Both the position numbers and the translations under genes were made by a program. This document shows, one piece after another, positions 7,091 through 13,008 of a stretch of 13,008 nt of DNA (the first letter of the stretch is position 1; each line of letters starts with the position of its first letter). The notes beneath the pieces were generated by a model. It was not told the origin of the DNA and did not search any database. It was given only the letters and a program-made list of their open reading frames with translations. This stretch comes from an uncultured Verrucomicrobiota bacterium. GTDB lineage: Bacteria; Verrucomicrobiota; Kiritimatiellia; RFP12; UBA1067. The DNA lies in contig CALCDB010000183.1 in the NCBI GenBank assembly GCA_937901395.1, positions 1 to 13,008 on the forward strand, written 5' to 3'.

Positions 7091-7351
7091 TTATAACCCA
7101 AACGCTGAACGAGTCTGCTCCTTGCGAATTTCTTGCTCATCAGTCCAATTCAAAATGCCAATCTCCAAGCCCTTGACATCCCAAAATCCCGGCGGCAACG
7201 CTACTGGCCCCGCGATCGTCAACTTTATCGGCGTCCACTCGCTCATACAAGTTGTCGGATGGTTCTTACCCACTACCGAGATCGTGGCATATTCAGCACA
7301 TGCCATCATCGATAACATAACAACCGATAACAATAATACTATTTTCTTCAT
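7091..7351 (-). CDS. Small secreted protein of unknown function
   Basis: 86 residues. A hydrophobic signal peptide (MKKIVLLLSVVMLSMMACA) with likely cleavage after ACA leaves a mature protein of about 67 residues. The mature part contains one cysteine, a TPIKLTIAGPVALPP stretch and a GLEIGILNW segment near the end. The last faintly recalls GLQIGLxN repeat units of some bacterial surface proteins, too weakly to assign. A leader with AGGCGGA just before the ATG and an extended -10 element 35 bases upstream make it the first gene of the long leftward operon. The signal peptide and ribosome site argue that it is real although short. No function is claimed. Confidence 0.65.
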   Translation of the reverse strand: MKKIVLLLSVVMLSMMACAEYATISVVGKNHPTTCMSEWTPIKLTIAGPVALPPGFWDVKGLEIGILNWTDEQEIRKEQTRSAFGL

Positions 7352-7386
7352 GATTCCGCCTATATGTGTATTCTCTATCTGTTTGT

Positions 7387-7395
7387 ATTATACCA
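7387..7395 (-). promoter_or_regulatory. Extended -10 promoter of the eight-gene operon
   Basis: TGGTATAAT on the minus strand (TATAAT at 7392-7387) in an AT-rich context (AAATT before it), in the short gap between the Mur ligase stop and the small secreted protein. It gives a predicted start near 7380 and a leader of about 28 bases. No good -35 box at 16-19 bases; the TG extension may compensate. Similar elements occur at 10704 and 12655. Confidence 0.6.
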
Positions 7396-7400
7396 AATTT

Positions 7401-8591
7401 TTATCGTCTTGTGGAAGAACCTACCTCCGCCAAACGTTTCGCCAATCTCGGCAATTCTGGATCACGCGCTCCGCAAGTGATTATCGCCCCGAATTCCCCA
7501 TAATGCGCCTGCGCCCACCTGAATGCGCCTTCGATATCCGCTACCATCTCGCAACTCCCCTCGCGTAGCTTCTCCGCCAAATCCCCCGAATTAATTCCGC
7601 GAAACGCAGTTCCCCCCGCGTCATAGACCGGCAATAGCAAGAGTCTGTCTTGCGGACGTATCACTTCGTTGAACATATCGGCTAACGCTTCCATCATCTT
7701 TTTTAATGGACCATACCCATGAGGACGCCAAATTACGCATATCCCCTCAGGATGTTTCTCCGCCATCGTCATCCACATCGAGCGCAATTTTTCCGGATTA
7801 TGCGCGTAATCATCGTATACCTTCTCGCCGATTTTCTGCAAGCGCCTCTCCACGCCCCCGAAACTCCGCATAGCGAGCTCCGCCTCTTCTCGCGCAATCC
7901 CCAATTTCTCCGCCATCCTAAGCGCGAGCGACATATTCTGCAAATTATAATCTTGCGGACGATACACTTCGCCTCTTGCATCCACTATTGGTCCGATAAC
8001 ATCCTTGATGAAATTATCGAATACCTCATCCATTTCTTCCTTGGAATAATGATCCGCGCTGGCATTTGTGATAATCACCGCGTATGGTTTGAAGGCCGTT
8101 AACGACTTATCGCTTTCATCGACTTCCGCTACCGCATATTCGCCACGCCCAAAATTTACCGCTCCTTCCCAACCGGGAACATTCGCCCCATTGACGCAAA
8201 GCGGCTCCTTCCCGCACGCAATTAGGATATGCCCCAACATCGCCGTTACTGTCGACTTCCCGCACGTACCCGCTACCGCTACTAACTTTTTCCCAGAAAG
8301 CGCCCTCGCCAATGCCTTCGCGCGATGAGTAATCGGTATGCCCAACTCCTTCGCCTTGATTAGCCCCTTGTTCGTCTCCTCGATCGCCGTCGATACGATC
8401 ACTTCGTCGACGCTCCCGTCTACGCCGCTGCCGTCATCCGGAAATACCGCGATCCCCATGCTCTCCAAAAACTTCACATTCGGCGTTCCCGGCGTCCGAT
8501 CCGCCCCCGTTACCTCATCGCCAAGCCTCTTTAGCACTACCGCCAATGCGCTCATCCCCACTCCGCCGATACCGATGAGATGTCGTTTCAT
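7401..8591 (-). CDS. MurC-like Mur ligase, shortened central domain
   Basis: 396-residue ATP-dependent Mur ligase closest in layout to MurC (UDP-N-acetylmuramate--L-alanine ligase) or Mpl. The N-terminal Rossmann-type domain begins HLIGIGGVGMSALA (4-17). The ATP loop is AGTCGKSTVTAM (107-118), with Cys and Ser where MurC normally has GTHGKTT. The central domain has AVAEVDESDKSL (153-164) and ITNASADHYSKEE (174-186). The C-terminal domain has FGGVERRLQ (244-252), DDYAHNPEKLRSM (260-272) and WRPHGYGPLK (288-297). MurC is usually about 450-490 residues. Here only about 20 residues separate FDNFI (191-195) from YNLQNMSLAL (215-224), so part of the central ligase fold seems missing. The start is ATG at 8591, four bases after the upstream stop. 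The frame stays open to 8627, but that ATG adds 12 basic residues overlapping the Na/Pi gene. It may be the cell's MurC or a divergent ligase; I cannot decide. Confidence 0.8.
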   Translation of the reverse strand: MKRHLIGIGGVGMSALAVVLKRLGDEVTGADRTPGTPNVKFLESMGIAVFPDDGSGVDGSVDEVIVSTAIEETNKGLIKAKELGIPITHRAKALARALSGKKLVAVAGTCGKSTVTAMLGHILIACGKEPLCVNGANVPGWEGAVNFGRGEYAVAEVDESDKSLTAFKPYAVIITNASADHYSKEEMDEVFDNFIKDVIGPIVDARGEVYRPQDYNLQNMSLALRMAEKLGIAREEAELAMRSFGGVERRLQKIGEKVYDDYAHNPEKLRSMWMTMAEKHPEGICVIWRPHGYGPLKKMMEALADMFNEVIRPQDRLLLLPVYDAGGTAFRGINSGDLAEKLREGSCEMVADIEGAFRWAQAHYGEFGAIITCGARDPELPRLAKRLAEVGSSTRR

Positions 8592-8595
8592 CTTC

Positions 8596-10230
8596 TTATC
8601 TCTTGCCTCCCGCGAGCGTCTCCGCACAATTCAGATAATAAGAACGGATGCGCTCATACGCATTTATGATATCGAGTTCTCCCAATACGCGAATTGACGA
8701 ACCCGGATCCTCAGGTCCAACCTTACCGAGCTGAACGCGCCTGCAATCTCGCAAGTATTCGTGTATCGCCCTCGATTCCGCCTGCAACTTATCCAATTCG
8801 ACATTAACGCGGGGCGAACGAATCAGTTGCGTTACTTCCCTCGCGAAATTCGCTACCCTATCATGCACATCCAACAATAGCGCAATTGATGTTTCCGACA
8901 TCTTCTGCTTCTGCCGCTTCACGCGCTTCACGATGCGCAATATCGCCGCACACTCGTCCGAAACCGACTCCAACTCGTCCGTCAAGCGCAATAATCTCCG
9001 CGCCCGTTCCGCCACGCTGAAGGAGAGCCGCTTGGACATAATCGCCCCCAGAAATTCCGTTACTTCCTTCTGAACCTTATCGAGAATATCCTCGCGGTGC
9101 ACTACATGTTTCTTGGTATCCTCATCCGCCTCCCCTGCGATGATCTTTCTCGCGCAGTCGATTAGGTCGAGGTCGGATTCTTTCATGAAGTCCACCTCCT
9201 TCAACGCTTGGTCGCACGCGATTACTGGCGACATCCTCGCCCCCATCGTGAGCGTGGAGAGATGCGGCTTTTCATTCTCTGGCTGCTTTATCATCCACTC
9301 GATCAACTTTACGAACGGCTTCGTCAACGGGAAGAATATCACTCCCCTGCATATCGCGAATACCGTATCCGTAATGGCAATCGCCCCCATCTCCGAAGGA
9401 ATGATTGCCCGTATCTTGAGAAACATCGGAAAGAACCATATCAGCGCCAAGGACCCAATCAGATTCGAGAGCGTATGCGAAAGCGCCGTCCGTCGCGCAT
9501 CCGCCGTTCCGCCAATCGCCGCCAACCAGCCAGTCGCCGTCGTGCCGATATTCGCGCCGAACAACACCGCTATCGCTACCTCATACGATATCAGCCCCTG
9601 TGCCGTCAAAGCCATCGCTATCGCGATCGTCGCCGCTGAACTCTGGATTATCGCCGTCAAGGCCATCGATGCGAACGCTATCTCTAATATTCCCCAATAG
9701 GTATTCGCCGACATCGCCTCGAAGATCTTCGCGATTTCCGGATTCTCGCGAATCGGCATCACTCCCTGCGCCATGAATGCCAACCCCAGGAACACCAGCC
9801 CCAACCCGATTATCGTAAGCCCCAAATGATGAACCCCTTCGCCCCTCAGGAAGAAATAGAGCGCCCCTCCAAGCGCCAAACCAACCAACCCCAGCATCTG
9901 CGGATTCGGCGCATACGCGATAATCCACACCGTCGCCGTCGTACCGATGTTCGCGCCTATCAAAACCGCGAACGCCTGCGACAGGGTCATTATCGCCGAA
10001 GATACGAACCCAACCAACATCACCGTAACGATCGACGAGGACTGCACGATGATCGTCGAGATGATGCCGCTCACTACCCCAACCATCCTGTGCTTCGTGG
10101 CATTCGCCATGAACTTGCGAAGCCCATCCCCAGCCGTCGCCTGCAATCCTTCCGACAAATGCTTCATCCCAAGCAGGAATACGCCAAGCCCGCCCAAGAC
10201 CGTGAATGTGATTTTTAGAATCTCGATCAT
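8596..10230 (-). CDS. Na/Pi cotransporter-like membrane protein with PhoU-like C-terminal domain
   Basis: 544-residue inner-membrane protein of the NptA/YjbB family (PF02690, twice). The two inverted-repeat halves show the paired signatures VQSSSIVTVMLVGF (62-75) with IGANIGTTATVW (91-102), and IIQSSAATIAIAMAL (194-208) with FGANIGTTATGW (224-235). Residues about 335-540 are helical, charged and cytoplasmic (RRLLRLTDELESVSDECAAI), the PhoU-like domain found at the C-terminus of many members. Likely role: sodium-coupled phosphate transport or phosphate-linked regulation. The ATG overlaps the stop of the upstream membrane-protein gene as ATGA. No Shine-Dalgarno is evident, so coupling is likely. 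The Mur ligase starts four bases after its stop. No pst genes or pho regulator are nearby. Confidence 0.92.
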   Translation of the reverse strand: MIEILKITFTVLGGLGVFLLGMKHLSEGLQATAGDGLRKFMANATKHRMVGVVSGIISTIIVQSSSIVTVMLVGFVSSAIMTLSQAFAVLIGANIGTTATVWIIAYAPNPQMLGLVGLALGGALYFFLRGEGVHHLGLTIIGLGLVFLGLAFMAQGVMPIRENPEIAKIFEAMSANTYWGILEIAFASMALTAIIQSSAATIAIAMALTAQGLISYEVAIAVLFGANIGTTATGWLAAIGGTADARRTALSHTLSNLIGSLALIWFFPMFLKIRAIIPSEMGAIAITDTVFAICRGVIFFPLTKPFVKLIEWMIKQPENEKPHLSTLTMGARMSPVIACDQALKEVDFMKESDLDLIDCARKIIAGEADEDTKKHVVHREDILDKVQKEVTEFLGAIMSKRLSFSVAERARRLLRLTDELESVSDECAAILRIVKRVKRQKQKMSETSIALLLDVHDRVANFAREVTQLIRSPRVNVELDKLQAESRAIHEYLRDCRRVQLGKVGPEDPGSSIRVLGELDIINAYERIRSYYLNCAETLAGGKR

Positions 10231-10664
10231 CGCGCTTTACGAGCAAATATCCTCTTTAGTATCGCCTCGATTCGCCATGGATAGAACATACCATACATGC
10301 CTATGATCAATAACCCATACACAAGCCCAACCAATAGATGAATCGGCGCGAACCCGGAATCCGGCAATAATGGACGCGTCAACTTGAATACTTCGGCGGG
10401 AATCAGCATGAAAATCCCCATAATCGCTCGCGTCAACAAATTCTTCGGCATCCATATAATTGTTAAGTAGATGAGAATCGCCGCCAATATCCACACGAAC
10501 CAACCATTGGTCGCCTGCTTGAAAAGAATCGCATCAAATACATCAATACCGATATTGTCGCATTCATACGCAGTCCAAAACCACGCTACTGCAACCAATA
10601 TCCATGTCAATAACTTCAACTTCTCTATCTTCAACTTTTCAACCTTTCTATCTTCAATCTCCAA
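10227..10664 (-). CDS. Small four-helix membrane protein of unknown function
   Basis: Up to 145 residues. A charged N-terminus is followed by four hydrophobic segments (about 18-34, 49-68, 75-92 and 107-128) and a basic C-terminus (KRIFARKAR). No family is recognised. The open frame begins at TTG (10664), with no ATG in frame. A second TTG at 10634 has AAAGG eight bases upstream and is an equally good start, giving 135 residues. The first 17 codons come from a simple GAAG/TTGAAG-type repeat tract, which makes the true N-terminus doubtful. It is the first gene of a unit with the Na/Pi protein, whose ATG overlaps its stop, so a role linked to that transporter is possible but unproven. Confidence 0.6.
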   Translation of the reverse strand: MEIEDRKVEKLKIEKLKLLTWILVAVAWFWTAYECDNIGIDVFDAILFKQATNGWFVWILAAILIYLTIIWMPKNLLTRAIMGIFMLIPAEVFKLTRPLLPDSGFAPIHLLVGLVYGLLIIGMYGMFYPWRIEAILKRIFARKAR

Positions 10665-10695
10665 CCTTCATTCAACTTTCAGCCTTAAACCTTCG
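10616..10695. repeat. Pyrimidine/purine-asymmetric simple repeat tract over a gene start
   Basis: The plus strand is a chain of CTTC-, CAAC- and TTTC-type words (CTTCAACTTTTCAACC, CTATCTTCAA and similar); the minus strand is TTGAAG/GTTGAAA. Two imperfect copies beginning TTGAAGATAGA lie back to back on the minus strand. The tract runs from the 5' untranslated region into the first codons of the four-helix membrane protein. Confidence 0.6.
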
Positions 10696-10703
10696 ACCTT
10701 TTA

Positions 10704-10712
10704 ATTATACCA
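10704..10712 (-). promoter_or_regulatory. Extended -10 promoter upstream of membrane protein / Na/Pi / Mur ligase unit
   Basis: TGGTATAAT on the minus strand (TATAAT at 10709-10704), preceded by AT-rich GAAATA. A partial -35 (TTGTAA) lies 18 bases upstream. The predicted start is near 10697, giving a leader of about 30 bases before the TTG at 10664. It lies 40-50 bases after the short CNNM gene stop; no terminator hairpin is visible between them. Confidence 0.6.
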
Positions 10713-10754
10713 TATTTCTCTCGCGCCTTACAATACCACCTCCCAATTTTCCCA

Positions 10755-11387
10755 TCAATCAAGCGCGGAAATGAGCGACTCTGGGGTAATGAATTCGCCT
10801 TTCGACCTAAGAATCATCAATCGTTCGATTAACCTCCGCTCAATGCTCGAAAGTCGAACCCCCTCCTTTCGATCCGCCAATACCTTTAATACCATCTCTG
10901 GCGTCATCCTCGACTTTTCGCCTTTGCGCGGCATCATCCACTCTATTAGGCACTGAACTACCGAGCCAACTGGCACGAATATACGCTCGAAGATGGACCA
11001 CGCCGGCGCCATGCGCAGGAGTTGACGAAGCGGACGCGCCGAGCATAGTAGCTTCGGCAGGAACTCGCCAATAAACAGCAATATGATCGCCGCGCAAACC
11101 GATAATATGCTATCGACGATTAGCGAATCTGCGAACATCCTCGCCCCCAATGCCGATATGCACGAAGAATACGTTACATTCGCCAAGTTGTTCCCAACGA
11201 GAATCGCAGTCGTCGTGCGCCCCAGATCGGAAATCGCCCTAAAGATGATCTTCGCCCTCGCTCCGCCCGCTCGCGCGATATGCAATACCCGCTCGCGACG
11301 AACCGATAAAAACCCCGTCTCCGACCCCGAACAGAATGCGGAAACCGCTAACGCAAAAATCGTTACCAATAAAAGTAGCGCCGTCAT
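10755..11387 (-). CDS. CNNM-domain (DUF21) membrane protein without CBS or CorC domains
   Basis: 210 residues. The N-terminal transmembrane CNNM domain has the family marks FCSGSETGFLSV (18-29), ILVGNNLAN (62-70) and IGEFLPK (106-112) at the same positions as in the adjacent full-length paralogue. After the acidic-helical connector (MTPEMVLKVLADRKEGVRLS) it stops at KGEFITPESLISALD, the place where the paralogue continues with MTPRVDM into its CBS pair. Reading on past the stop shows no CBS-like sequence, so this is a clean short form and not a recent nonsense mutation. CNNM proteins handle Mg2+ or other divalent cations. The ATG overlaps the upstream stop as ATGA and has AGGAGG seven bases upstream. 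It may partner the full-length protein; that is inference. Confidence 0.85.
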   Translation of the reverse strand: MTALLLLVTIFALAVSAFCSGSETGFLSVRRERVLHIARAGGARAKIIFRAISDLGRTTTAILVGNNLANVTYSSCISALGARMFADSLIVDSILSVCAAIILLFIGEFLPKLLCSARPLRQLLRMAPAWSIFERIFVPVGSVVQCLIEWMMPRKGEKSRMTPEMVLKVLADRKEGVRLSSIERRLIERLMILRSKGEFITPESLISALD

Positions 11388-12646
11388 CTCGCCCCCTCCT
11401 CTACCTTCTCCACCGCCTCATCCGTCTCCGCCAAAATCTCGGCGTCGCTCTCCGCTTCCGGATGCTTGATTACCTCGATTCTCACCAACGTCACGCGTCG
11501 CCGCCTCCGCTTGAGAATCGTCACGCGACAATCATCCGCCTCAATCTCCTGCCCGACATGCGGTATCCGCTCCGCGTGAAACGCTACCCACCCGGAAAGA
11601 CGATCCGCGTCATCCGCCTCAAGCTTGATATCGAGTTCTCGATTCACCTCGTCAAGATTGGCGCGCGCATCCACCTCCCATACCGACGCGCCCTTCTTGA
11701 TGATGAGTGGCTCGGCCTCGGGACGACTAAATACTCTCGGTCCGAATATGAGTTCTAAAATATCGTCGGGCGAAATCAACCCCGCCGTGCCCCCATATTC
11801 ATCAAGCACGATCGCAAGTGGCTTGCCGCTCCGCCTAAACGTCACCAATAGATCGTCAAGCGTTACCGTCTCTGGCACGAAAAGCGCATCCTCCGTCTGC
11901 CCTGTGGCGCGATTGTAGATTCCCATTACCGCATCCGGCGAACGATTGATGATCGGCAAATACCGATGCCGACATTCCTTAAGCGATGCCTCGCGTTTCT
12001 CCAAGGGCAAATCATTGTCGTATACCTGCATATCCACGCGCGGCGTCATCTCGTCGTTCGCGCATAACTCGGAAAGCCGCAATACCCCCTCGATCATCTG
12101 CACATCATCCTGAACGAAATCTCCCTTCTCCACGCAACTCTCAAGAACGGATACCAACTCCGCATCCGACAACGCCCTGCGCTCAACTTCCAAACCACGA
12201 CTAAACACCCGCGAAAATGATTTAAGCACGATGTTGAATGGCGTAAGCACCATACGCCAGAAAAGCAATAGCCGCGCGGCAAATGGCGCGAGCTTCTCGG
12301 CATAGCGAAGCGCTATCTGCTTCGGCGTAATCTCCCCAAGGAACAACAGCAATATCGTCATCACCGGAATGGTGATATACGCCCCGCCGGGAAATGTCTG
12401 CACGAACAAATTATAGCCCAACGCCGCAATCGCGAAGTTCACCAACGTATTGCCAACCAGAATCGTCGAAAGCAATAATGCTGAATCCCGCAAGCATTCC
12501 TCGATCCGCTCCCCCGCTACCACATCTCGCTCGCCAATACGTTGACGCTGCGCCCGCGTAAGCGAAAAAAGAATCGTCTCCGAACCGGAGAATAGAAAGG
12601 ATAAGGCGAAAAGAATAACCAATATTACAATTTGACAATATACCAT
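11384..12646 (-). CDS. CorC/HlyC (CNNM) family divalent-cation transporter, full length
   Basis: 420-residue membrane protein with the classic three-part layout. It has the CNNM transmembrane domain (1-150) with LFSGSETILFSL (18-29), ILVGNTLVN (62-70) and LGEITPKQIAL (103-113). The CBS pair (about 197-305) begins DEMTPRVDMQVYD and contains PLAIVLDEYGGTAGLI (286-301). The CorC_HlyC domain (about 310-393) contains WEVDARANLDEVNRELDI and RLSGWVAFH. An acidic tail (395-420) follows. The family (MpfA, CorB/CorC, human CNNM) is linked to Mg2+ efflux or resistance, with CBS domains that bind Mg-ATP. A promoter -10 element ends only eight bases before the ATG, so the transcript may be leaderless. The stop overlaps the short paralogue. 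Confidence 0.93.
   Translation of the reverse strand: MVYCQIVILVILFALSFLFSGSETILFSLTRAQRQRIGERDVVAGERIEECLRDSALLLSTILVGNTLVNFAIAALGYNLFVQTFPGGAYITIPVMTILLLFLGEITPKQIALRYAEKLAPFAARLLLFWRMVLTPFNIVLKSFSRVFSRGLEVERRALSDAELVSVLESCVEKGDFVQDDVQMIEGVLRLSELCANDEMTPRVDMQVYDNDLPLEKREASLKECRHRYLPIINRSPDAVMGIYNRATGQTEDALFVPETVTLDDLLVTFRRSGKPLAIVLDEYGGTAGLISPDDILELIFGPRVFSRPEAEPLIIKKGASVWEVDARANLDEVNRELDIKLEADDADRLSGWVAFHAERIPHVGQEIEADDCRVTILKRRRRRVTLVRIEVIKHPEAESDAEILAETDEAVEKVEEGAR
11395..11400 (-). promoter_or_regulatory. Consensus Shine-Dalgarno site of the short CNNM gene
   Basis: AGGAGG on the minus strand with a seven-base spacer to the ATG at 11387, inside the 3' end of the full-length CorC-type gene. 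A full consensus site suggests the short protein is made at high level relative to its upstream partner. Confidence 0.7.
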
Positions 12647-12654
12647 CGCCTCGT

Positions 12655-12663
12655 ATTATATCA
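12655..12663 (-). promoter_or_regulatory. Extended -10 promoter of the CNNM pair, leaderless geometry
   Basis: TGATATAAT on the minus strand (TATAAT at 12660-12655), preceded by AAATT as at 7387. The ATG begins at 12646, eight bases downstream of the hexamer, where transcription would normally begin. There is no room for a standard Shine-Dalgarno spacing. The -35 region is weak. Confidence 0.55.
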
Positions 12664-12818
12664 AATTTCCCCACCCCATTGCACTCACTCCCCCTTCTCA
12701 AGAATGGTAATATCTAATTAATCGCAAAGAAACACAACGAACCTTGCGAATCAATCTATAGTACCACTGTACACCTTCACCGTTCAACTCATTCCTCCAA
12801 CTCTTCTCCCTCCTCTCC

Positions 12819-12836
12819 AATCCTGTTAATCCTGTC
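12819..12836. repeat. 9-base direct repeat, AATCCTGTY
   Basis: AATCCTGTT followed immediately by AATCCTGTC. From memory, words of this kind recur in spacer DNA of several PVC and Bacteroidetes-type genomes; that recollection is not verified here. Confidence 0.5.
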
Positions 12837-12922
12837 CAAATCTCACTCTTCAACCCCCAATCGTCTAACTTGCCCGCATGTTGAATGGATAGTTCAAATA
12901 TGATGAAATAATGCTAAAAATA

Positions 12923-12948
12923 TGCACTTTTCATGTTGAGCAAGTGCA
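12923..12948. other. Inverted repeat TGCACTT / AAGTGCA
   Basis: Seven-base perfect arms (12923-12929 and 12942-12948) around a 12-base loop. There is no T-run after it on the plus strand, so it is not a typical intrinsic terminator. It lies nine bases from the terminal palindromic repeats and may be a protein-binding site. Confidence 0.4.
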
Positions 12949-12956
12949 CGACTCAG

Positions 12957-13008
12957 AAATGGCGGCATTTCACCCCGGAAATGGCGCCATTTCACCCCAC
13001 AAATGGCG
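12957..13008. repeat. 22-bp tandem repeat carrying a palindrome, running off the window
   Basis: Two full units (12957-12978, 12979-13000) and the first eight bases of a third. Each unit is AAATGGCG, then G or C, then CATTTCACCCC, then GG or AC. The second unit with the preceding G forms a perfect 16-base palindrome GAAATGGCGCCATTTC (12978-12993). The first unit has the same arms with one central mismatch (12956-12971). Units are contiguous, without spacers, so this is not a CRISPR array. The array continues beyond the edge, so its full copy number is unknown. Confidence 0.8.

Larger units (their letters stand above)
12664..12955. other. Non-coding, pyrimidine-rich spacer
   Basis: About 290 bases with no convincing gene on either strand, upstream of the CNNM unit. 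The plus strand from about 12770 to 12860 is strongly rich in C and T. It holds a 9-base direct repeat (AATCCTGTT then AATCCTGTC, 12819-12836). Further right it becomes AT-rich, with a short inverted repeat TTGAA/TTCAA (12881-12897) and a 7-base hairpin at 12923-12948. I see no tRNA, no convincing terminator and no riboswitch fold that I recognise. Confidence 0.6.

Noticed and set aside
7090..7095. TATAAT just before rfbC
   Set aside because: Only two bases lie between the hexamer and the ATG, so a start site would fall inside the gene. There is no TG extension or -35, and the sequence is also the end of the preceding gene.
8592..8627. Upstream ATG for the Mur ligase
   Set aside because: It would add 12 basic residues before the standard MKRHLIGIGG beginning and overlap the Na/Pi gene; the ATG at 8591 fits the family.
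9113..9700. 195-codon plus-strand frame opposite the Na/Pi gene
   Set aside because: It is a mirror of the transporter's hydrophobic codons, with no ribosome site or family resemblance.
9581..10246. 221-codon second frame on the minus strand within the Na/Pi gene
   Set aside because: It overlaps the transporter, whose motifs are intact. The alternative product is repetitive in Asp, Gly and Arg, typical of a shifted reading of GC-rich codons.
10665..10754. Intrinsic terminator between the CNNM pair and the next unit
   Set aside because: I could not find a GC-rich hairpin followed by a T-run on the minus strand; only the promoter element and the simple repeat tract are visible.
12957..13008. 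CRISPR array
   Set aside because: The repeat units are contiguous with no unique spacers, and no cas gene is visible.

Overview
The window reads as a compact bacterial chromosome segment. All twelve recognisable protein genes lie on the minus strand, packed with overlaps of 4 bases or gaps of a few bases. Gene content (dxs, tsaD, a Mur ligase, rfbC, secreted proteins with type I signal peptides) fits a Gram-negative-type bacterium. Short secreted proteins of no known family and pyrimidine-rich spacer DNA make me lean towards the PVC group (Kiritimatiellota, Lentisphaerota or Verrucomicrobiota), but this is low-confidence inference. There is no rRNA, tRNA, insertion sequence, phage gene or CRISPR array.

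Layout in the direction of transcription (right to left). The right edge (12957-13008) holds a 22-bp tandem repeat built on a palindrome, followed by about 300 bases of non-coding, pyrimidine-rich DNA. A first unit has two CNNM/CorC-type membrane proteins: a full-length one (12646-11384) and a short one without CBS domains (11387-10755). A second unit has a four-helix membrane protein (10664-10227), a Na/Pi cotransporter-like protein (10230-8596) and a MurC-like Mur ligase (8591-7401). A third, long unit starts at a promoter near 7390: a small secreted protein, rfbC, a sugar-porter MFS transporter with a 200-residue insert, a PhnP-like metallo-hydrolase, a secreted protein, tsaD, a membrane glycosyltransferase and the 5' part of dxs, which runs off the left edge. 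Each unit is preceded by a similar extended -10 element (TGRTATAAT).

The genes do not form one pathway. They mix housekeeping functions (tRNA t6A modification, isoprenoid precursor synthesis, a peptidoglycan-type ligase) with transport (sugar, phosphate, divalent cations) and cell-surface functions (deoxysugar epimerase, membrane glycosyltransferase, secreted proteins).

The most striking observation is inside tsaD. A 24-codon segment is present twice in tandem, in frame. The two copies encode the same peptide except for one Ile/Leu change, yet 20 of 24 codons differ, 19 of them synonymously. The second copy has a strongly GC-ending codon set (22 of 24) unlike the first (9 of 24). This looks like a spliced-in piece of a distant tsaD homologue, or a recoded or artefactual copy, and not a recent tandem duplication.
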